Assembly: GCF_001713395.1 (NCBI RefSeq)
Contig: NZ_CP016451.1
Coordinates: 186,001-250,000, forward strand
Source: Sinorhizobium sp. RAC02
GTDB taxonomy: Bacteria; Pseudomonadota; Alphaproteobacteria; Rhizobiales; Rhizobiaceae
Length of the DNA: 64,000 nucleotides
Direction of reading: 5' to 3'
Numbering within the stretch: the first letter of the stretch is position 1; each line of letters starts with the position of its first letter. The translations under genes and the position numbers were made by a program. Below are positions 7,886-17,244 of the stretch, piece by piece. Under the pieces are notes generated by a model that saw only the letters and a program-made list of their open reading frames with translations, was not told the DNA's origin and did no database searches.

Positions 7886-8956
7886 TCAACCCGACGACTG
7901 AACCTTCGCGCTGGCCGCCGTAAACTCTTCGACCAGAATTTTTACGAGTTGCGCTGCTGGGAACTCCCGGGCGAGCCGCGCCCCCTGCCCTGCCCAGTGG
8001 ACCGCAAATTCGTTGTTGCCCGTTCTTGTCGCAGCTGCATGAAGCTGCTTTGCAAGATCATATGCTACCGGATAGTCGGCCGGCGACAGTCCTGTGCCCG
8101 CCTCGCCGTGCATGATCAGCTGGTTAACGATCCCGCGCGCGGGGCGACCCGATACTACAGATGTCAATCGTGTCAAGCCGGATCGAGAGCTCTTGAGATT
8201 TGCCCGGTATCCCTCGTCAGCCGCCGATTCCGGGCACAGGATGAAGGCGGTGCCTAACTGGGCGGCCACGGCACCCTCATCGAGCGCGGCCTTAATTCCG
8301 TAGCCATCCATCACCCCGCCTGCCGCTACTACGGGAGGCCCGCTGTTCTGGACCAGCAGCCGTACCAACGGGAGTGTAGCGAGCCGATTATCTTTTGCGC
8401 GTGTATCAAACACGCCCCGATGACCTCCGGCCTCGATACCCTGGGCGATGATGCCGTTGATACCGGCTGCTTCGATGGTCCGAGCTTCTTGCAGGCTAGT
8501 CGCTGTTGCCAGCGTTTTGATGCCTGCCGCCCTGAACGCGGCAATTTTTTCGGCTGTTGGAATACCAAAATGAAAACTGACGAAAGCAGGACGCACTTCC
8601 AGAAGCATTTGAAACGCTTCATCATCGAGAACGAAGGTCTGGTAAATCTCGTTGAGACTTTCCGGTGCCTTCGCACCAAATTTCTCGAACAGAGCAGAAA
8701 AATGCCTGATCCAGGCCGCCTCGATGTTCCTGTCCCGCCGCGGCGGATCATTGCAGAAGACGTTTACGTTGAACGGTTGGGCGGTGAGTGAGCGGGTTTG
8801 AAGGATTGTTGATCTTGCCTGGGCAACCGAGCTTGCACCAATCCCGAGCGAACCAAGGGCACCTGCGTTGGAGACCGCCGCTGCCAAGGCCGGAGTGGAA
8901 ACACCCGCCATCGGTGCCTGGATAATCGGGTGAGCTGTTCCCAATAACTCGATCAT
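7886..8956 (-). CDS. Nitronate monooxygenase (NPD family, FMN-dependent)
   Basis: Encodes 356 residues from the ATG at 8954-8956 (MIELLGTAHPIIQAPMAGV), chosen over an ATG ten codons upstream because GAGGAAA precedes it. It is an FMN-binding TIM barrel. The phosphate-binding part AQGIEAGGHRG and the glycine-rich VVAAGGVMDGYGIKAALDEGA followed by QLGTAF are the usual signatures of nitronate monooxygenases related to 2-nitropropane dioxygenase. It oxidises alkyl nitronates such as propionate-3-nitronate, a plant toxin, to carbonyl compounds and nitrite. It is cytoplasmic, with alaE upstream on the same strand, and fits the detoxification theme. Confidence 0.88.
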   Translation of the reverse strand: MIELLGTAHPIIQAPMAGVSTPALAAAVSNAGALGSLGIGASSVAQARSTILQTRSLTAQPFNVNVFCNDPPRRDRNIEAAWIRHFSALFEKFGAKAPESLNEIYQTFVLDDEAFQMLLEVRPAFVSFHFGIPTAEKIAAFRAAGIKTLATATSLQEARTIEAAGINGIIAQGIEAGGHRGVFDTRAKDNRLATLPLVRLLVQNSGPPVVAAGGVMDGYGIKAALDEGAVAAQLGTAFILCPESAADEGYRANLKSSRSGLTRLTSVVSGRPARGIVNQLIMHGEAGTGLSPADYPVAYDLAKQLHAAATRTGNNEFAVHWAGQGARLAREFPAAQLVKILVEEFTAASAKVQSSG

Positions 8957-9032
8957 GATGGTTTCCTCAATTTTGTGATCCGTCACAGCCTCGCGTCAGG
9001 TTGGGAGAGGATAGGCTGTGGACCCACTTTTC

Positions 9033-9497
9033 TCAGTTATTCAGCGACATCGGTTTTGTTCCGCCCCGGGGCAAACCGAAAAGCTTTCTTACCCAATTGA
9101 GGAACGCACCGTAAGGCCGCCCCAGTACCAGCATCATGACTGTTGCGCCGATGATACCACTCAGCAATCCGCCTCCTTCTGCGCCGCTTACCACGATAAT
9201 GGCTGCATAAATCGGCACCTGAAACGACATGAGAGCAGCGCTGTCCCAGAACAGTCGCGATAGCTCCGTCTCCCCAGCGCGCTGCATGAGGAAGTCGCGC
9301 CAAAGGCCATAAGGCCGCGCAACCGGAACCATAAGGACCGCCCCTAGCAACCGGGCATGACAGACCTGCTCCCACGTCATTCCAGCAATCATTCGCTCGT
9401 TGAATGCACCAGTTGTTGTGAAGAACAGAAGAAGCGCCAGTGTGTCGGCAATAAATGATCGCCGACGGACTGATTTTTCCTCCCGACTGACAGCCAT
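9033..9497 (-). CDS. alaE: L-alanine exporter AlaE
   Basis: Encodes 154 residues, close to the usual 150 of AlaE, with four predicted membrane helices. Family landmarks are RSFIADTLALLLFFTTTGAF at the first helix, ERMIAGMTWEQVCHARLLGA, then ARPYGLWRDF and a second GRPYGAFLNW repeat near the end. AlaE proteins release excess L-alanine from the cytoplasm using the proton gradient. It lies between the nitronate monooxygenase and a secreted hydrolase on the same strand, but the gaps of about 80-90 bases argue for separate units. Confidence 0.85.
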   Translation of the reverse strand: MAVSREEKSVRRRSFIADTLALLLFFTTTGAFNERMIAGMTWEQVCHARLLGAVLMVPVARPYGLWRDFLMQRAGETELSRLFWDSAALMSFQVPIYAAIIVVSGAEGGGLLSGIIGATVMMLVLGRPYGAFLNWVRKLFGLPRGGTKPMSLNN

Positions 9498-9587
9498 AAC
9501 GTCGTCTTCTCCTGTCTTATAAACTTCCTGGCTGTGCAGTGCCTAGACCTCAAGCGAGAAGCTGCGTTCTAGACCGGTGCGTGCGAA

Positions 9588-10355
9588 TTATTTTGCGGCT
9601 TCCTCGATCAGATCCGCCACGACCTCCGGTTTCGAAACCATGACCACGTGCGACGCTCCTTCTACGACAACCGTCCGCTTCGAGCCGGCTCGATCGGCCA
9701 TGAACCCGAGCGCCTTTGCCGGTATGTTCTTATCGCCGTCACCGTAAACAAAGTAGGATGGGAGTGACTTCCAAGCCGGTTCACCGGATTTCTCCGTTAG
9801 TGCGGCTTCGGTAATTGGCCGTTGGCCGGCTGCCATCAACGCAGCAGCCCCGGACGGAACGTCGTGAGCAAACTGGTGATGGAATTTCGCCTGATCAATG
9901 TAGAGATCGACTCCTCCTCCGGACAGCTTGACCGGAGCCGCTAGCGCTTCCCCGAGCGTTCCGCCTGGAAACTTGCCCGCCAGATCAGCCGCTGCTTCTC
10001 CAGCTTCAGGTGCGAAGGCTGCCACGTAGACGAGCGACTTGACGTTATCCTGTCCTTTCGCGGCATTCGAGATAACCTGACCGCCGTAGGAATGTCCGAC
10101 GAGAACCACTGGTCCTTCGATGCCCTCAACAACGTCAGAAACGAGACGCGCGTCGCTCGAGACGCTGCGCAAGGGATTGGCAACCGCAACGGCTCTGTAT
10201 CCGTCTTGCTGAAGTCGGGTAATCACGCCATTCCAGCTTGACGAGTCTGCGAATGCCCCATGCACGAGTACGATGGTAGGCTTTGCTTGTTGCGCAACAG
10301 CAGTTCCGGACAAAAGGCCGCTTGCAACGACAGCCGTGACGGCAATATTGGACAT
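9588..10355 (-). CDS. Secreted alpha/beta hydrolase (paralogue of the gene at 59913)
   Basis: Encodes 255 residues from an ATG at 10353-10355 preceded by GAGGAG. Residues 1-22 are a signal peptide ending AVAQQA. The alpha/beta hydrolase fold follows, with the oxyanion motif VLVHGAFADSSSW, the nucleophile elbow VGHSYGG and the late histidine in GASHVVMVSKP. Its active-site set (Ser-Asp-His) is complete. The substrate is unknown; relatives are annotated only as esterase-like. It is probably periplasmic. The paralogue at 59913 has the same length and layout. Confidence 0.82.
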   Translation of the reverse strand: MSNIAVTAVVASGLLSGTAVAQQAKPTIVLVHGAFADSSSWNGVITRLQQDGYRAVAVANPLRSVSSDARLVSDVVEGIEGPVVLVGHSYGGQVISNAAKGQDNVKSLVYVAAFAPEAGEAAADLAGKFPGGTLGEALAAPVKLSGGGVDLYIDQAKFHHQFAHDVPSGAAALMAAGQRPITEAALTEKSGEPAWKSLPSYFVYGDGDKNIPAKALGFMADRAGSKRTVVVEGASHVVMVSKPEVVADLIEEAAK

Positions 10356-10719
10356 GGAATCTCCTCGCTGGTTTCGTGGTCTGAATGCTGTAGGCCATAT
10401 GCTGAGGCATAAATGCATGCCGACAGATCAGTGGGTTTCATTAGTTCGCAGAATTTCGTGCGAGCAGCTAGGGGTTTGGCGTTCCTCTATTCGCGACACA
10501 CTTTTGCAATCCATGCGGCTATCCAGCCAATCTACGCAACGTTACGAGTGGCTTTCAGGGAATGGCAACGAACGACCTGCAAGTGAACCAAACCGTTTGG
10601 CTTGAAGGCGTCCGCCAACTGCTCTTGGCTGCGTGGCGAAGTCCAGTGCGACAAGAGGGGCAAAGAATACGCAATCGGCTGGTCCCGTTGGTCAAGCTGA
10701 CAAAACGGGAGGCGAATGA
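10356..10719. other. Intergenic region with a weak regulator-leader-like motif
   Basis: About 360 bases between a minus-strand hydrolase and the plus-strand antiporter. At 10481-10502 the minus strand reads GTGTGTCGCG..AGAGGAACG. This is a weaker match to the recurrent LysR leader motif described for 28903-28924. No gene is supported. Confidence 0.4.
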
Positions 10720-12477
10720 TTGGCTGAAGTGGGTTTGGGGCAGACGATCGGACCTGCGATCGTCCTGATGGGAGCCGCTGTCGTCGCAGTGCCGCTGTTT
10801 CGGAGGCTCGGTCTGGGTTCAGTGCTGGGTTATTTTGCTGCCGGTGTGCTGGTCGGCCCCTCGTTGCTTGGCCTCTTTACTGACGCCCTGTCCATCCTGC
10901 ATTTTTCCGAGCTTGGCGTCGTGATGTTTCTGTTCGTGATTGGACTTGAACTGCGCCCGCTCAAGCTATGGGCTATGCGTGGACAGATTTTCGGGCTTGG
11001 ATTGGCACAGGTCGCGCTGGCAATCGCAAGTCTTGCGCTGACGGGGATGCTGGTTTTCGGCCTGTCCGGTCAGGTGGCCTTCGTCGCCGGGGCAGGCTTC
11101 GTCCTCTCTTCGACCGCCGTCATCATGTCTGTCCTCCAGGACCGCGGCGAGATTTCGAGTGTCGAGGGCCAGAAATCAGTCTCGATCCTGCTCTTCGAGG
11201 ATCTCATGATCGTGCCGCTTCTGGCGGTGGTCGCATTCCTGTCACCGCTATCCCAGGCACAGTCGGGCTGGATGGACATTTTGCTGGCACTTGGTGCGGT
11301 GCTCGTGCTTCTGGGCGTATCGAAATGGGGGCTGAATCCATTTTTTGCCCTGCTGGCGAAGACGCGAACGCGCGAAGTCATGACGGCGGGCGCGCTGATG
11401 GTGGTCCTCGGCGCAGCGCTGTTGATGGACATGACTGGTCTCTCCATGGCGATGGGCGCATTCCTCGCCGGGGTGATGCTGTCTAGTTCGAGCTATCGGC
11501 ATCAGATCGAAAGCGATATCGAGCCGTTCCGCGGCCTTCTCATGGGTCTGTTTTTTCTGGCAGTCGGCATGTCACTCGACCTTTCCGTCGTTGCCGCCGA
11601 AGGGTGGCTTCTGTTGTCCATGCTAGTCGCATTCACGATCGCAAAGGGCGTCGTGGTTTATGCGGTTGCACGCGTGTTCCGCAGTTCCAATCACCAGGCA
11701 TTACATCGCACCTCGATGTTCTTGCAGGGCGGCGAATTCGCCTTCGTGCTCTATGCCGCCGCGACTACTGGCGGCGTGATTGACGCCCGCGAAAATGCGT
11801 TGTTTACCACCGTCGTGATCTTCTCCATGGCTCTAACGCCGCTCCTGATGATCGCGGCAGACCGGCTGCTGCGAAACGAACCATCGATGGATGGCGTCGA
11901 CGCAGCCCGGGATCTGACTGGATCAGTGCTCATCATCGGTTTCGGCCGCTTTGGGCAAATCGCATCGCAGCTGCTGCTCGCCAAGGGCGTCAGTCTCTCG
12001 GTGATCGACAGGAACCCTGATCGAATCCGCGATGCAGGGCGGTTCGGGTTCAAGGTCTTCTTCGGCGATGGTACAAGGCTCGATACCCTGCGCCATTCCG
12101 GGGCGGTGTCTGCCGATGCGCTGATGATCTGCGTGAACGATCCGAAAGCGGCAATGCAGATCGTGGAACTGGCGCAGCACGAGTTCCCGCAGGCAAAGAT
12201 CCTCGTGCGGAGTTATGATCGCGCTCATGCCGTGGAACTGATCCGGGCTGGCGTCGATTACCAGATCCGCGAAACGGTCGAATCCGCCTATATGATGGGA
12301 GCGGAAGGGCTGCGGGCGCTGGGCTATGCCGAGCTCGACGTGGAGGAGGCCGCAGAGGATGTGCGTCAACGCGACAATGAAAGGCTCGCCGAGCAGGTGC
12401 AGGGCGATGCCATGTCCGGCCGCGGCCGGTTGCATGTCCAGCCCGTTCCGGAACCTCTCGGCAAAGCGTCCGTGTAG
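10720..12477 (+). CDS. Kef-type monovalent cation:proton antiporter (CPA2 family) with TrkA-N domain
   Basis: Encodes 585 residues. About twelve membrane helices span residues 8-385, with the CPA2 signatures VLGYFAAGVLVGPS and LFVIGLELRP and the ion-site helix containing FLAVGMSLDL. A Rossmann TrkA-N regulatory domain begins near residue 405 (VLIIGFGRFGQ, with VIDRNPDRI further on) and binds nucleotides. KefB/KefC relatives release potassium in exchange for protons when electrophiles form glutathione adducts, which suits this neighbourhood of quinone and electrophile enzymes. The start is a TTG at 10720 behind GGGAGG. The next gene begins 24 bases downstream. Confidence 0.88.
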   Translation: MAEVGLGQTIGPAIVLMGAAVVAVPLFRRLGLGSVLGYFAAGVLVGPSLLGLFTDALSILHFSELGVVMFLFVIGLELRPLKLWAMRGQIFGLGLAQVALAIASLALTGMLVFGLSGQVAFVAGAGFVLSSTAVIMSVLQDRGEISSVEGQKSVSILLFEDLMIVPLLAVVAFLSPLSQAQSGWMDILLALGAVLVLLGVSKWGLNPFFALLAKTRTREVMTAGALMVVLGAALLMDMTGLSMAMGAFLAGVMLSSSSYRHQIESDIEPFRGLLMGLFFLAVGMSLDLSVVAAEGWLLLSMLVAFTIAKGVVVYAVARVFRSSNHQALHRTSMFLQGGEFAFVLYAAATTGGVIDARENALFTTVVIFSMALTPLLMIAADRLLRNEPSMDGVDAARDLTGSVLIIGFGRFGQIASQLLLAKGVSLSVIDRNPDRIRDAGRFGFKVFFGDGTRLDTLRHSGAVSADALMICVNDPKAAMQIVELAQHEFPQAKILVRSYDRAHAVELIRAGVDYQIRETVESAYMMGAEGLRALGYAELDVEEAAEDVRQRDNERLAEQVQGDAMSGRGRLHVQPVPEPLGKASV

Positions 12478-12501
12478 AAATAGCAATGAAAGTGAAGGCA
12501 C

Positions 12502-13527
12502 ATGCGAACGCTAAGGGTTGCGATTGCCGGGTTCGGGGGCGTGGGGCGTGCCACGGCGAGCCTTCTCCTGTCGCGGCGCGCGCGTTATCGCCAGGTCTAT
12601 GGGGTCGACATCCGTCTGATTGCGGTTTGCGGATCACAGGCCGGCTTGCGCGATGATCGCGGTCTCGAAGAAGACCAGCTCGGCACGCTCGAGGACGGAC
12701 GTTCTGGCCCGGATTTCATAGAGGAGAGCGGGGCGGATATTCTCGTCGAAGCCGGACCGAGCGATTTTCGTAGCGGCGGCCCGGGGCTTGGCTACATTCG
12801 TTCCGCCCTGTCTGCCGGGCGTGATACGATCGTGATATCCAAGGGCGCGCTTGTCCACAGCGGAAAAGAACTTCGCGAACTTGCAAGAAGATCGGGCGCC
12901 TTGCTGAAGCTCAGCGGCGCGGCGGCGGCGGCCCTGCCGACGATCGATCTCGTGGATCACAGCCTCAAGGGCTGCACCGTGCTTGAAGTCGAAGGTATTC
13001 TCAATGCCACGACCAACTACCTGCTCGACGCCATGATGACACGTGGGATCGGCTTCGAAGCCGCGTTGCGCGAGGCGCAGCTCGGCGGCTTTGCTGAAGC
13101 CGATCCGCGAAACGACACGGAAGGGTGGGATACCGCCTGCAAGCTGCTGATCCTCGCCAATTTCGGCCTCAACGCCGACCTGACGATGGATGACCTGACC
13201 GTCGAAGGTATTCAGTCGGTGACCGGCGAGCGTATCGAGGCATGGTGCAGTGCGGGACTCGTACCAAAACTTGTCGGCAGTCTCACGCGGGCTGACGGCA
13301 CATTCAGCGCCGCCGTTGGCATAAAGGCCTATCCTCTCTCCGATCCATTCGCGAACATTCGCGGAAAGGACAAGGCGATCCGCATCACAACGGACGCAAT
13401 GGGAGAGACGATCGCGATCGCATCCGGCAACGAGCCGCTGGCTACAGCCGCCGCTGCGCTGAAGGATCTCGAGCACATTCTGACGGCGCGGGCCGCAGAA
13501 GACTTATCGGAGAGCACTTCACAATGA
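12502..13527 (+). CDS. Homoserine dehydrogenase-like oxidoreductase
   Basis: Encodes 341 residues. It has the NAD(P)-binding motif VAIAGFGGVGRATASLLL at the N-terminus and the homoserine dehydrogenase core: VISKGALVHSGKEL, EVEGILNATTNYLLDAM, and FAEADPRNDTEGWDTACKLLILAN, which carries the substrate-binding Asp/Lys residues. No C-terminal ACT domain is present, as in short, feedback-insensitive forms. It should interconvert aspartate semialdehyde and homoserine or a related beta-hydroxy or keto compound. It overlaps the next gene by four bases (ATGA). This looks like an accessory copy beside, not within, a threonine operon. Confidence 0.82.
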   Translation: MRTLRVAIAGFGGVGRATASLLLSRRARYRQVYGVDIRLIAVCGSQAGLRDDRGLEEDQLGTLEDGRSGPDFIEESGADILVEAGPSDFRSGGPGLGYIRSALSAGRDTIVISKGALVHSGKELRELARRSGALLKLSGAAAAALPTIDLVDHSLKGCTVLEVEGILNATTNYLLDAMMTRGIGFEAALREAQLGGFAEADPRNDTEGWDTACKLLILANFGLNADLTMDDLTVEGIQSVTGERIEAWCSAGLVPKLVGSLTRADGTFSAAVGIKAYPLSDPFANIRGKDKAIRITTDAMGETIAIASGNEPLATAAAALKDLEHILTARAAEDLSESTSQ

Positions 13528-14225
13528 CAAAGCTCACCTTGCAGGCCATACGTCATGTCGGATTCGAGGATCTCGGCAGCTTTGAAGCTCCCTTGCGGGA
13601 AGCGCGCTATGCCGTCGAGTATGTGGATATCGCGGAGCAGGACCTCGGGAAGTTCGATCCTATGTCTGCTGATCTTGTCGTGGTCCTGGGCGGCCCTATC
13701 GGCGTCAACGATTACGGGGCTTATCCCATAATCACTCGAGAGATCGAGCTGCTACGGGCACGTCTTACGGCCGACCGGCCGACACTCGGCATCTGTCTCG
13801 GAGCGCAGGTGATGGCCGCCGGCCTCGGAGCTCATGTCTATCAGGGATCCGAGAAGGAGATTGGTTGGTCAACCCTCCAACTTACGGCAACCGGCGGTCC
13901 TAACCCTCTTGCCGCGCTCCAGGATGTCCCGGTTCTGCATTGGCATGGCGACACGTTTGATCTACCCGGCGGGTGCGAGCGTCTCGCCTCCACCCCCATC
14001 TGCCTCAACCAGGCCTTCTCGCGTGGGCCGAACATTCTCGGCCTGCAGTTTCATCCTGAGCTTGTTGCCGCGAGGTTTGAGCACTGGCTGTTGGGACATG
14101 CGAGCGAATTGGCGACGTCTGGCGTCAGTCCCGTGATGCTGCGCCGCGAGACCGAACTTTACGGAAAAAGACTTGAAGAAGCTGCTGTCCGCCTGCTGAC
14201 CGAATGGCTGGCGCGGCTCACTTGA
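13524..14225 (+). CDS. Class I glutamine amidotransferase-like protein (GMP-synthase glutaminase type)
   Basis: Encodes 233 residues. The nucleophile elbow GICLGAQVMA and the His-Glu pair in LQFHPEL form a complete Cys-His-Glu triad. The oxyanion strand VVVLGGPIGVND is also present. It has no synthetase domain, like the stand-alone YfeJ-type glutaminase proteins. It probably releases ammonia from glutamine or acts on a gamma-glutamyl compound. The ATG overlaps the homoserine dehydrogenase stop by four bases, so the two are co-translated, which suggests a shared substrate route. The downstream oxidoreductase starts 37 bases later. Confidence 0.85.
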   Translation: MTKLTLQAIRHVGFEDLGSFEAPLREARYAVEYVDIAEQDLGKFDPMSADLVVVLGGPIGVNDYGAYPIITREIELLRARLTADRPTLGICLGAQVMAAGLGAHVYQGSEKEIGWSTLQLTATGGPNPLAALQDVPVLHWHGDTFDLPGGCERLASTPICLNQAFSRGPNILGLQFHPELVAARFEHWLLGHASELATSGVSPVMLRRETELYGKRLEEAAVRLLTEWLARLT

Positions 14226-14261
14226 AGGGGCAACCCTCCTCCAACAATCGAGGAAAAGCGT

Positions 14262-15218
14262 ATGAAAGCAGCAGTCTATGACAATCCAGGTCCGCCCACG
14301 GTCTTGAGATATGCCGATGTCCCGGATCCCGTGCCTGGGCCAAACGATGTTCTCATTGCCGTCGAGGCGATTTCGATCGAGGGTGGAGATCTGATCAATC
14401 GCCGTTCGAAGCAGCAGCCCTCTCCCTGGATTGTCGGCTACGCAGCCGCCGGGACCATCATGTCGGTCGGCGAGAACGTGCGCAATCGAACAGTCGGCCA
14501 AAGGGTTACTGCCTTCGACATGCAGGGCTCACATGCGGAACTCTGGTCCGTGCCTGCCACACGCACATGGCTGGTTCCGGATGGTGTAGACATGGGACAG
14601 GCTGCTGCGCTGCCTATTTCCTTCGGAACTGCTTACCATTGCCTGATCACCCGGGGGGGCCTGCGAGAGACTGAGACAGTTCTGATCCAGGCGGCCGCCG
14701 GTGGCGTTGGCCTTGCCGCTATCCAATTGGCACGTGACGCGGGCGCGACCGTCATAGCCGTCGCCGGCGGCAGGGAACGCCAGGCGCGCCTCATCGACCT
14801 CGGTGCATCAAACGTCATCGACCGGTTGAAAAACGACGTCGTCGCTGAGGTGCTTCGGCTGACCGATGGTCGGGGTGCTGACCTCGTCATCGATCCCGTC
14901 GGGTCTACCTTACAGGGTTCGCTTGCTGCGCTCGCTCCTGAGGGAAGTCTTGTCTTCGTCGGAAATGCGGGCGGCGGAGGCCTCAATGTCGATTTGTGGC
15001 AGCCGATGCAGAACAATCAGACGCTTCACGGCGTCTTTATGGGCTCACTGTTCGAGAAGCCAGCCGTACACCGGACTGTCGACGAGCTCCTCTCGGCGGC
15101 GGCACAGAAGAAGCTCGAGGTCGTGATTGATCGAATCTTCCCACTTCGGGAAGCACCGAACGCTCATCACTATGCCGAAACGGCCAAACCGCTGGGCCGC
15201 GTGGTCATGAAGCCCTGA
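14262..15218 (+). CDS. NADPH:quinone oxidoreductase (zinc-free MDR family)
   Basis: Encodes 318 residues. The N-terminal GroES-like domain carries MKAAVYDNPGPPTVLRYADV. The nucleotide-binding domain carries AAAGGVGLAAIQLARDAGATVIAVAG and the MDR signature RGADLVIDPVG. The zinc ligands of alcohol dehydrogenases are missing, as in quinone oxidoreductases of the QorA type. It would reduce quinones or conjugated carbonyls with NADPH in the cytoplasm. GAGG precedes the ATG by eight bases. It follows the homoserine dehydrogenase-amidotransferase pair by 36 bases and is probably in the same transcript. Confidence 0.87.
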   Translation: MKAAVYDNPGPPTVLRYADVPDPVPGPNDVLIAVEAISIEGGDLINRRSKQQPSPWIVGYAAAGTIMSVGENVRNRTVGQRVTAFDMQGSHAELWSVPATRTWLVPDGVDMGQAAALPISFGTAYHCLITRGGLRETETVLIQAAAGGVGLAAIQLARDAGATVIAVAGGRERQARLIDLGASNVIDRLKNDVVAEVLRLTDGRGADLVIDPVGSTLQGSLAALAPEGSLVFVGNAGGGGLNVDLWQPMQNNQTLHGVFMGSLFEKPAVHRTVDELLSAAAQKKLEVVIDRIFPLREAPNAHHYAETAKPLGRVVMKP

Positions 15219-15320
15219 CTCCCGTGTTCCATAATTCCGCAGCTCGCGCAGCCAATGTGTTTCACATGCGACGCTGATCACCAACCAGTGTTGATCGCAG
15301 CGAGCGAAAGGACAATCGAG

Positions 15321-16238
15321 ATGAAGCACATTTCGTTCAAGAACAGACATATCAACGTGGTGGGCAATCTCCATCTACCGCCTGACTTCACCGAAAGTGG
15401 AGCTTACCCTACGCTCGTCCTTGCAACACCAGGCAGTAGTGTGAAGGAACAAGTCGGTGCAATCTACGCAGAGAGACTGGCTGACCGCGGCTTTCTGGCC
15501 CTGACTTTCGATCCGTCGTACCAGGGCGAAAGTGGCGGCGAGCCCCGGGATCTTGAAGACCCGGCCGCTCGCGTCGAGGATATTCACTGCGCGGTCGATT
15601 CCCTGATGACGTTACCTTACGTGAGCGAGGAGCGTCTCGGCCTGTTGCGAATATGCGCCGGTGGCGGCTACGCGATCCATGCGGCGCTGACCGAAAGACG
15701 CTTCAAGGCGGTCGGGACGGTCGTCGCCAACGACATCGGTGAGGCGTTGCGGCAGCTTCTGCCTGACGCCAGTCAAACGCTTGTTGACGTCGGCAACCAG
15801 AGGACGAACGAAGTGCATGGTGGCCGACCGCGAAGAGACCCCATGGATCCCGGATAGCCTGAAGGACGCCAGGGCAGCAGGCATTGTAGACCCAGACCTG
15901 TTGGAAGCGGTCACATTCTACCGGGAGTCGCGTTACCGGCACCCGAACTGTACGAACCGGCTGTTGTTCGTGAGATACGGCAGCCTTCTCAAGTTTGACG
16001 CCTTCAATCTCGTGCCCGATCTGCTGACGCAACCGCTTCAGGTCATCGTCGGCGGCCGCCGCGGAAATACCGGTCAATACGAAGCCGGACAACGTCTGTT
16101 CGACCTCTCTCCATCAAAAGAAAAACACTTAATGGCGGTTGAGGGAGCCGGCCATTACGACATGTATTAGAAGCTCAATATATGAGCCAAGCCGTCGAGA
16201 GGCTGGCTGATTTCTATAAGGTGCATCTCATCGCTTGA
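15321..16238 (+). pseudogene. Alpha/beta hydrolase (dienelactone-hydrolase-like) with two frameshifts
   Basis: From the ATG at 15321 the frame encodes a typical N-terminal half: FKNRHINVVGNLHLPPDF, VLATPGSSVKEQ, then FDPSYQGESGGEPR. The elbow reads LLRICAGGGYA, with cysteine where serine is usual. Near 15820 the reading frame changes. The C-terminal half (REETPWIPDSL, QVIVGGRRGN and the final VEGAGHYDMY) lies in the second frame and hits TAG at 16168-16170. A third frame gives QAVERLADFY to the TGA at 16236-16238. Relatives of this YcjY-like family are about 305 residues. The gene is broken unless the breaks are sequencing errors. Confidence 0.75.
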
Positions 16239-16368
16239 AGCGCCCGGTAGCTTCCTGGGCCGCTTCCGGGCAGCGTGTCGAACCCAAATGCATTCACTCA
16301 GCGCATGGCTCAGCGCCGGTTACCGGCTGATGCCTTGCAGCCATTCCAAGAGCTCAACCGAGGATATC

Positions 16369-17244
16369 ATGATGCAAGACCCAAAGATTTCAGCAAATTC
16401 GAGCATTGACGGGGCGACCTGGATTCCTGAAAGCAAATCAGCTGTCACTCATCCCCACATGACGGACGATTTTGCGCGCGTCTACGAGATGACGGCGAAC
16501 CGGAATACCGGTCAGATTGCTGCTCTGGCTCTCGATCGTGTCGGTGGTATTCAATGGGGCACGCACGTTCTTGATATCGCAGCGGGCGCTGGGGCGCTAG
16601 GTGTGCCAGCTGCGCTTCGCGGCGCGGCCGTGCTTGCCATCGACAATGCGCCTGGCATGGTAAATCTTTTGGAGAAAAGGCTCGCACCCTTTCCCTCAAG
16701 TGAGGCAAGGCTGATGGATGGTCAGCAACTCGCGTTGAAAGACGACAGCTTCGATGCGACATTCTCGCTTTTCGGAGCCAGCATTTTCCCCGATTGGCGA
16801 CGCGGTCTGGCCGAGCAGGCGCGCGTGACCCGGCGCGGCGGGAAAGCCTGTGTGGCGACATGGCGCAAACCGCCGGGCGGCGGCCCTTTCATGGTCATGG
16901 CGCAAGCGCTGCGCTCTGTCTTTCCAGACATGCGACCGCCTTCGCCTCCTGAGGGTTTTCTCCTGCTTTCCGAACCCGATCGGTTGGCCAAGGAAATGGC
17001 TCACGCCCACCTTTCCGCGATTGACGTCGAAGAGATCGAGACCGTCTGGGAAGGCCCCGCCGGGCACGCTTATCTTGACGAACTTCGTGACTTGCACAGC
17101 TATATGGGCGTCTACGCGCAGCTTGATAGCGATCAACGACGGCGTGTCGACGCGGCAATACTTGAGGTGATCGACGGATTGGCAAGCGGCAACACGGTTA
17201 TCCTCCGCGCAACCGCCGTTCTGGCCGTGGGAACGAAACGATGA
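16369..17244 (+). CDS. SAM-dependent methyltransferase (class I, UbiE/Methyltransf_11 type)
   Basis: Encodes 291 residues from the ATG at 16369 behind GAGG. The SAM-binding glycine motif is VLDIAAGAGALGVPAAL (residues near 72-88), with the acidic ribose contact in VLAIDNAPGMV. Motifs II/III are MDGQQLALKDDSFDATFSLF and the post-motif RRGGKACVATW. The substrate cannot be deduced; the nearest style is demethylmenaquinone/ubiquinone-type or small-metabolite methyltransferases. It is monocistronic between a broken hydrolase and a long non-coding stretch. Confidence 0.8.
   Translation: MMQDPKISANSSIDGATWIPESKSAVTHPHMTDDFARVYEMTANRNTGQIAALALDRVGGIQWGTHVLDIAAGAGALGVPAALRGAAVLAIDNAPGMVNLLEKRLAPFPSSEARLMDGQQLALKDDSFDATFSLFGASIFPDWRRGLAEQARVTRRGGKACVATWRKPPGGGPFMVMAQALRSVFPDMRPPSPPEGFLLLSEPDRLAKEMAHAHLSAIDVEEIETVWEGPAGHAYLDELRDLHSYMGVYAQLDSDQRRRVDAAILEVIDGLASGNTVILRATAVLAVGTKR

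Noticed and set aside
10481..10502. LysR leader-like motif ahead of the hydrolase at 10355
   Set aside because: It matches about 17 of 22 positions and has the opposite orientation relative to its target compared with the other copies. Kept only as a remark in the intergenic entry.
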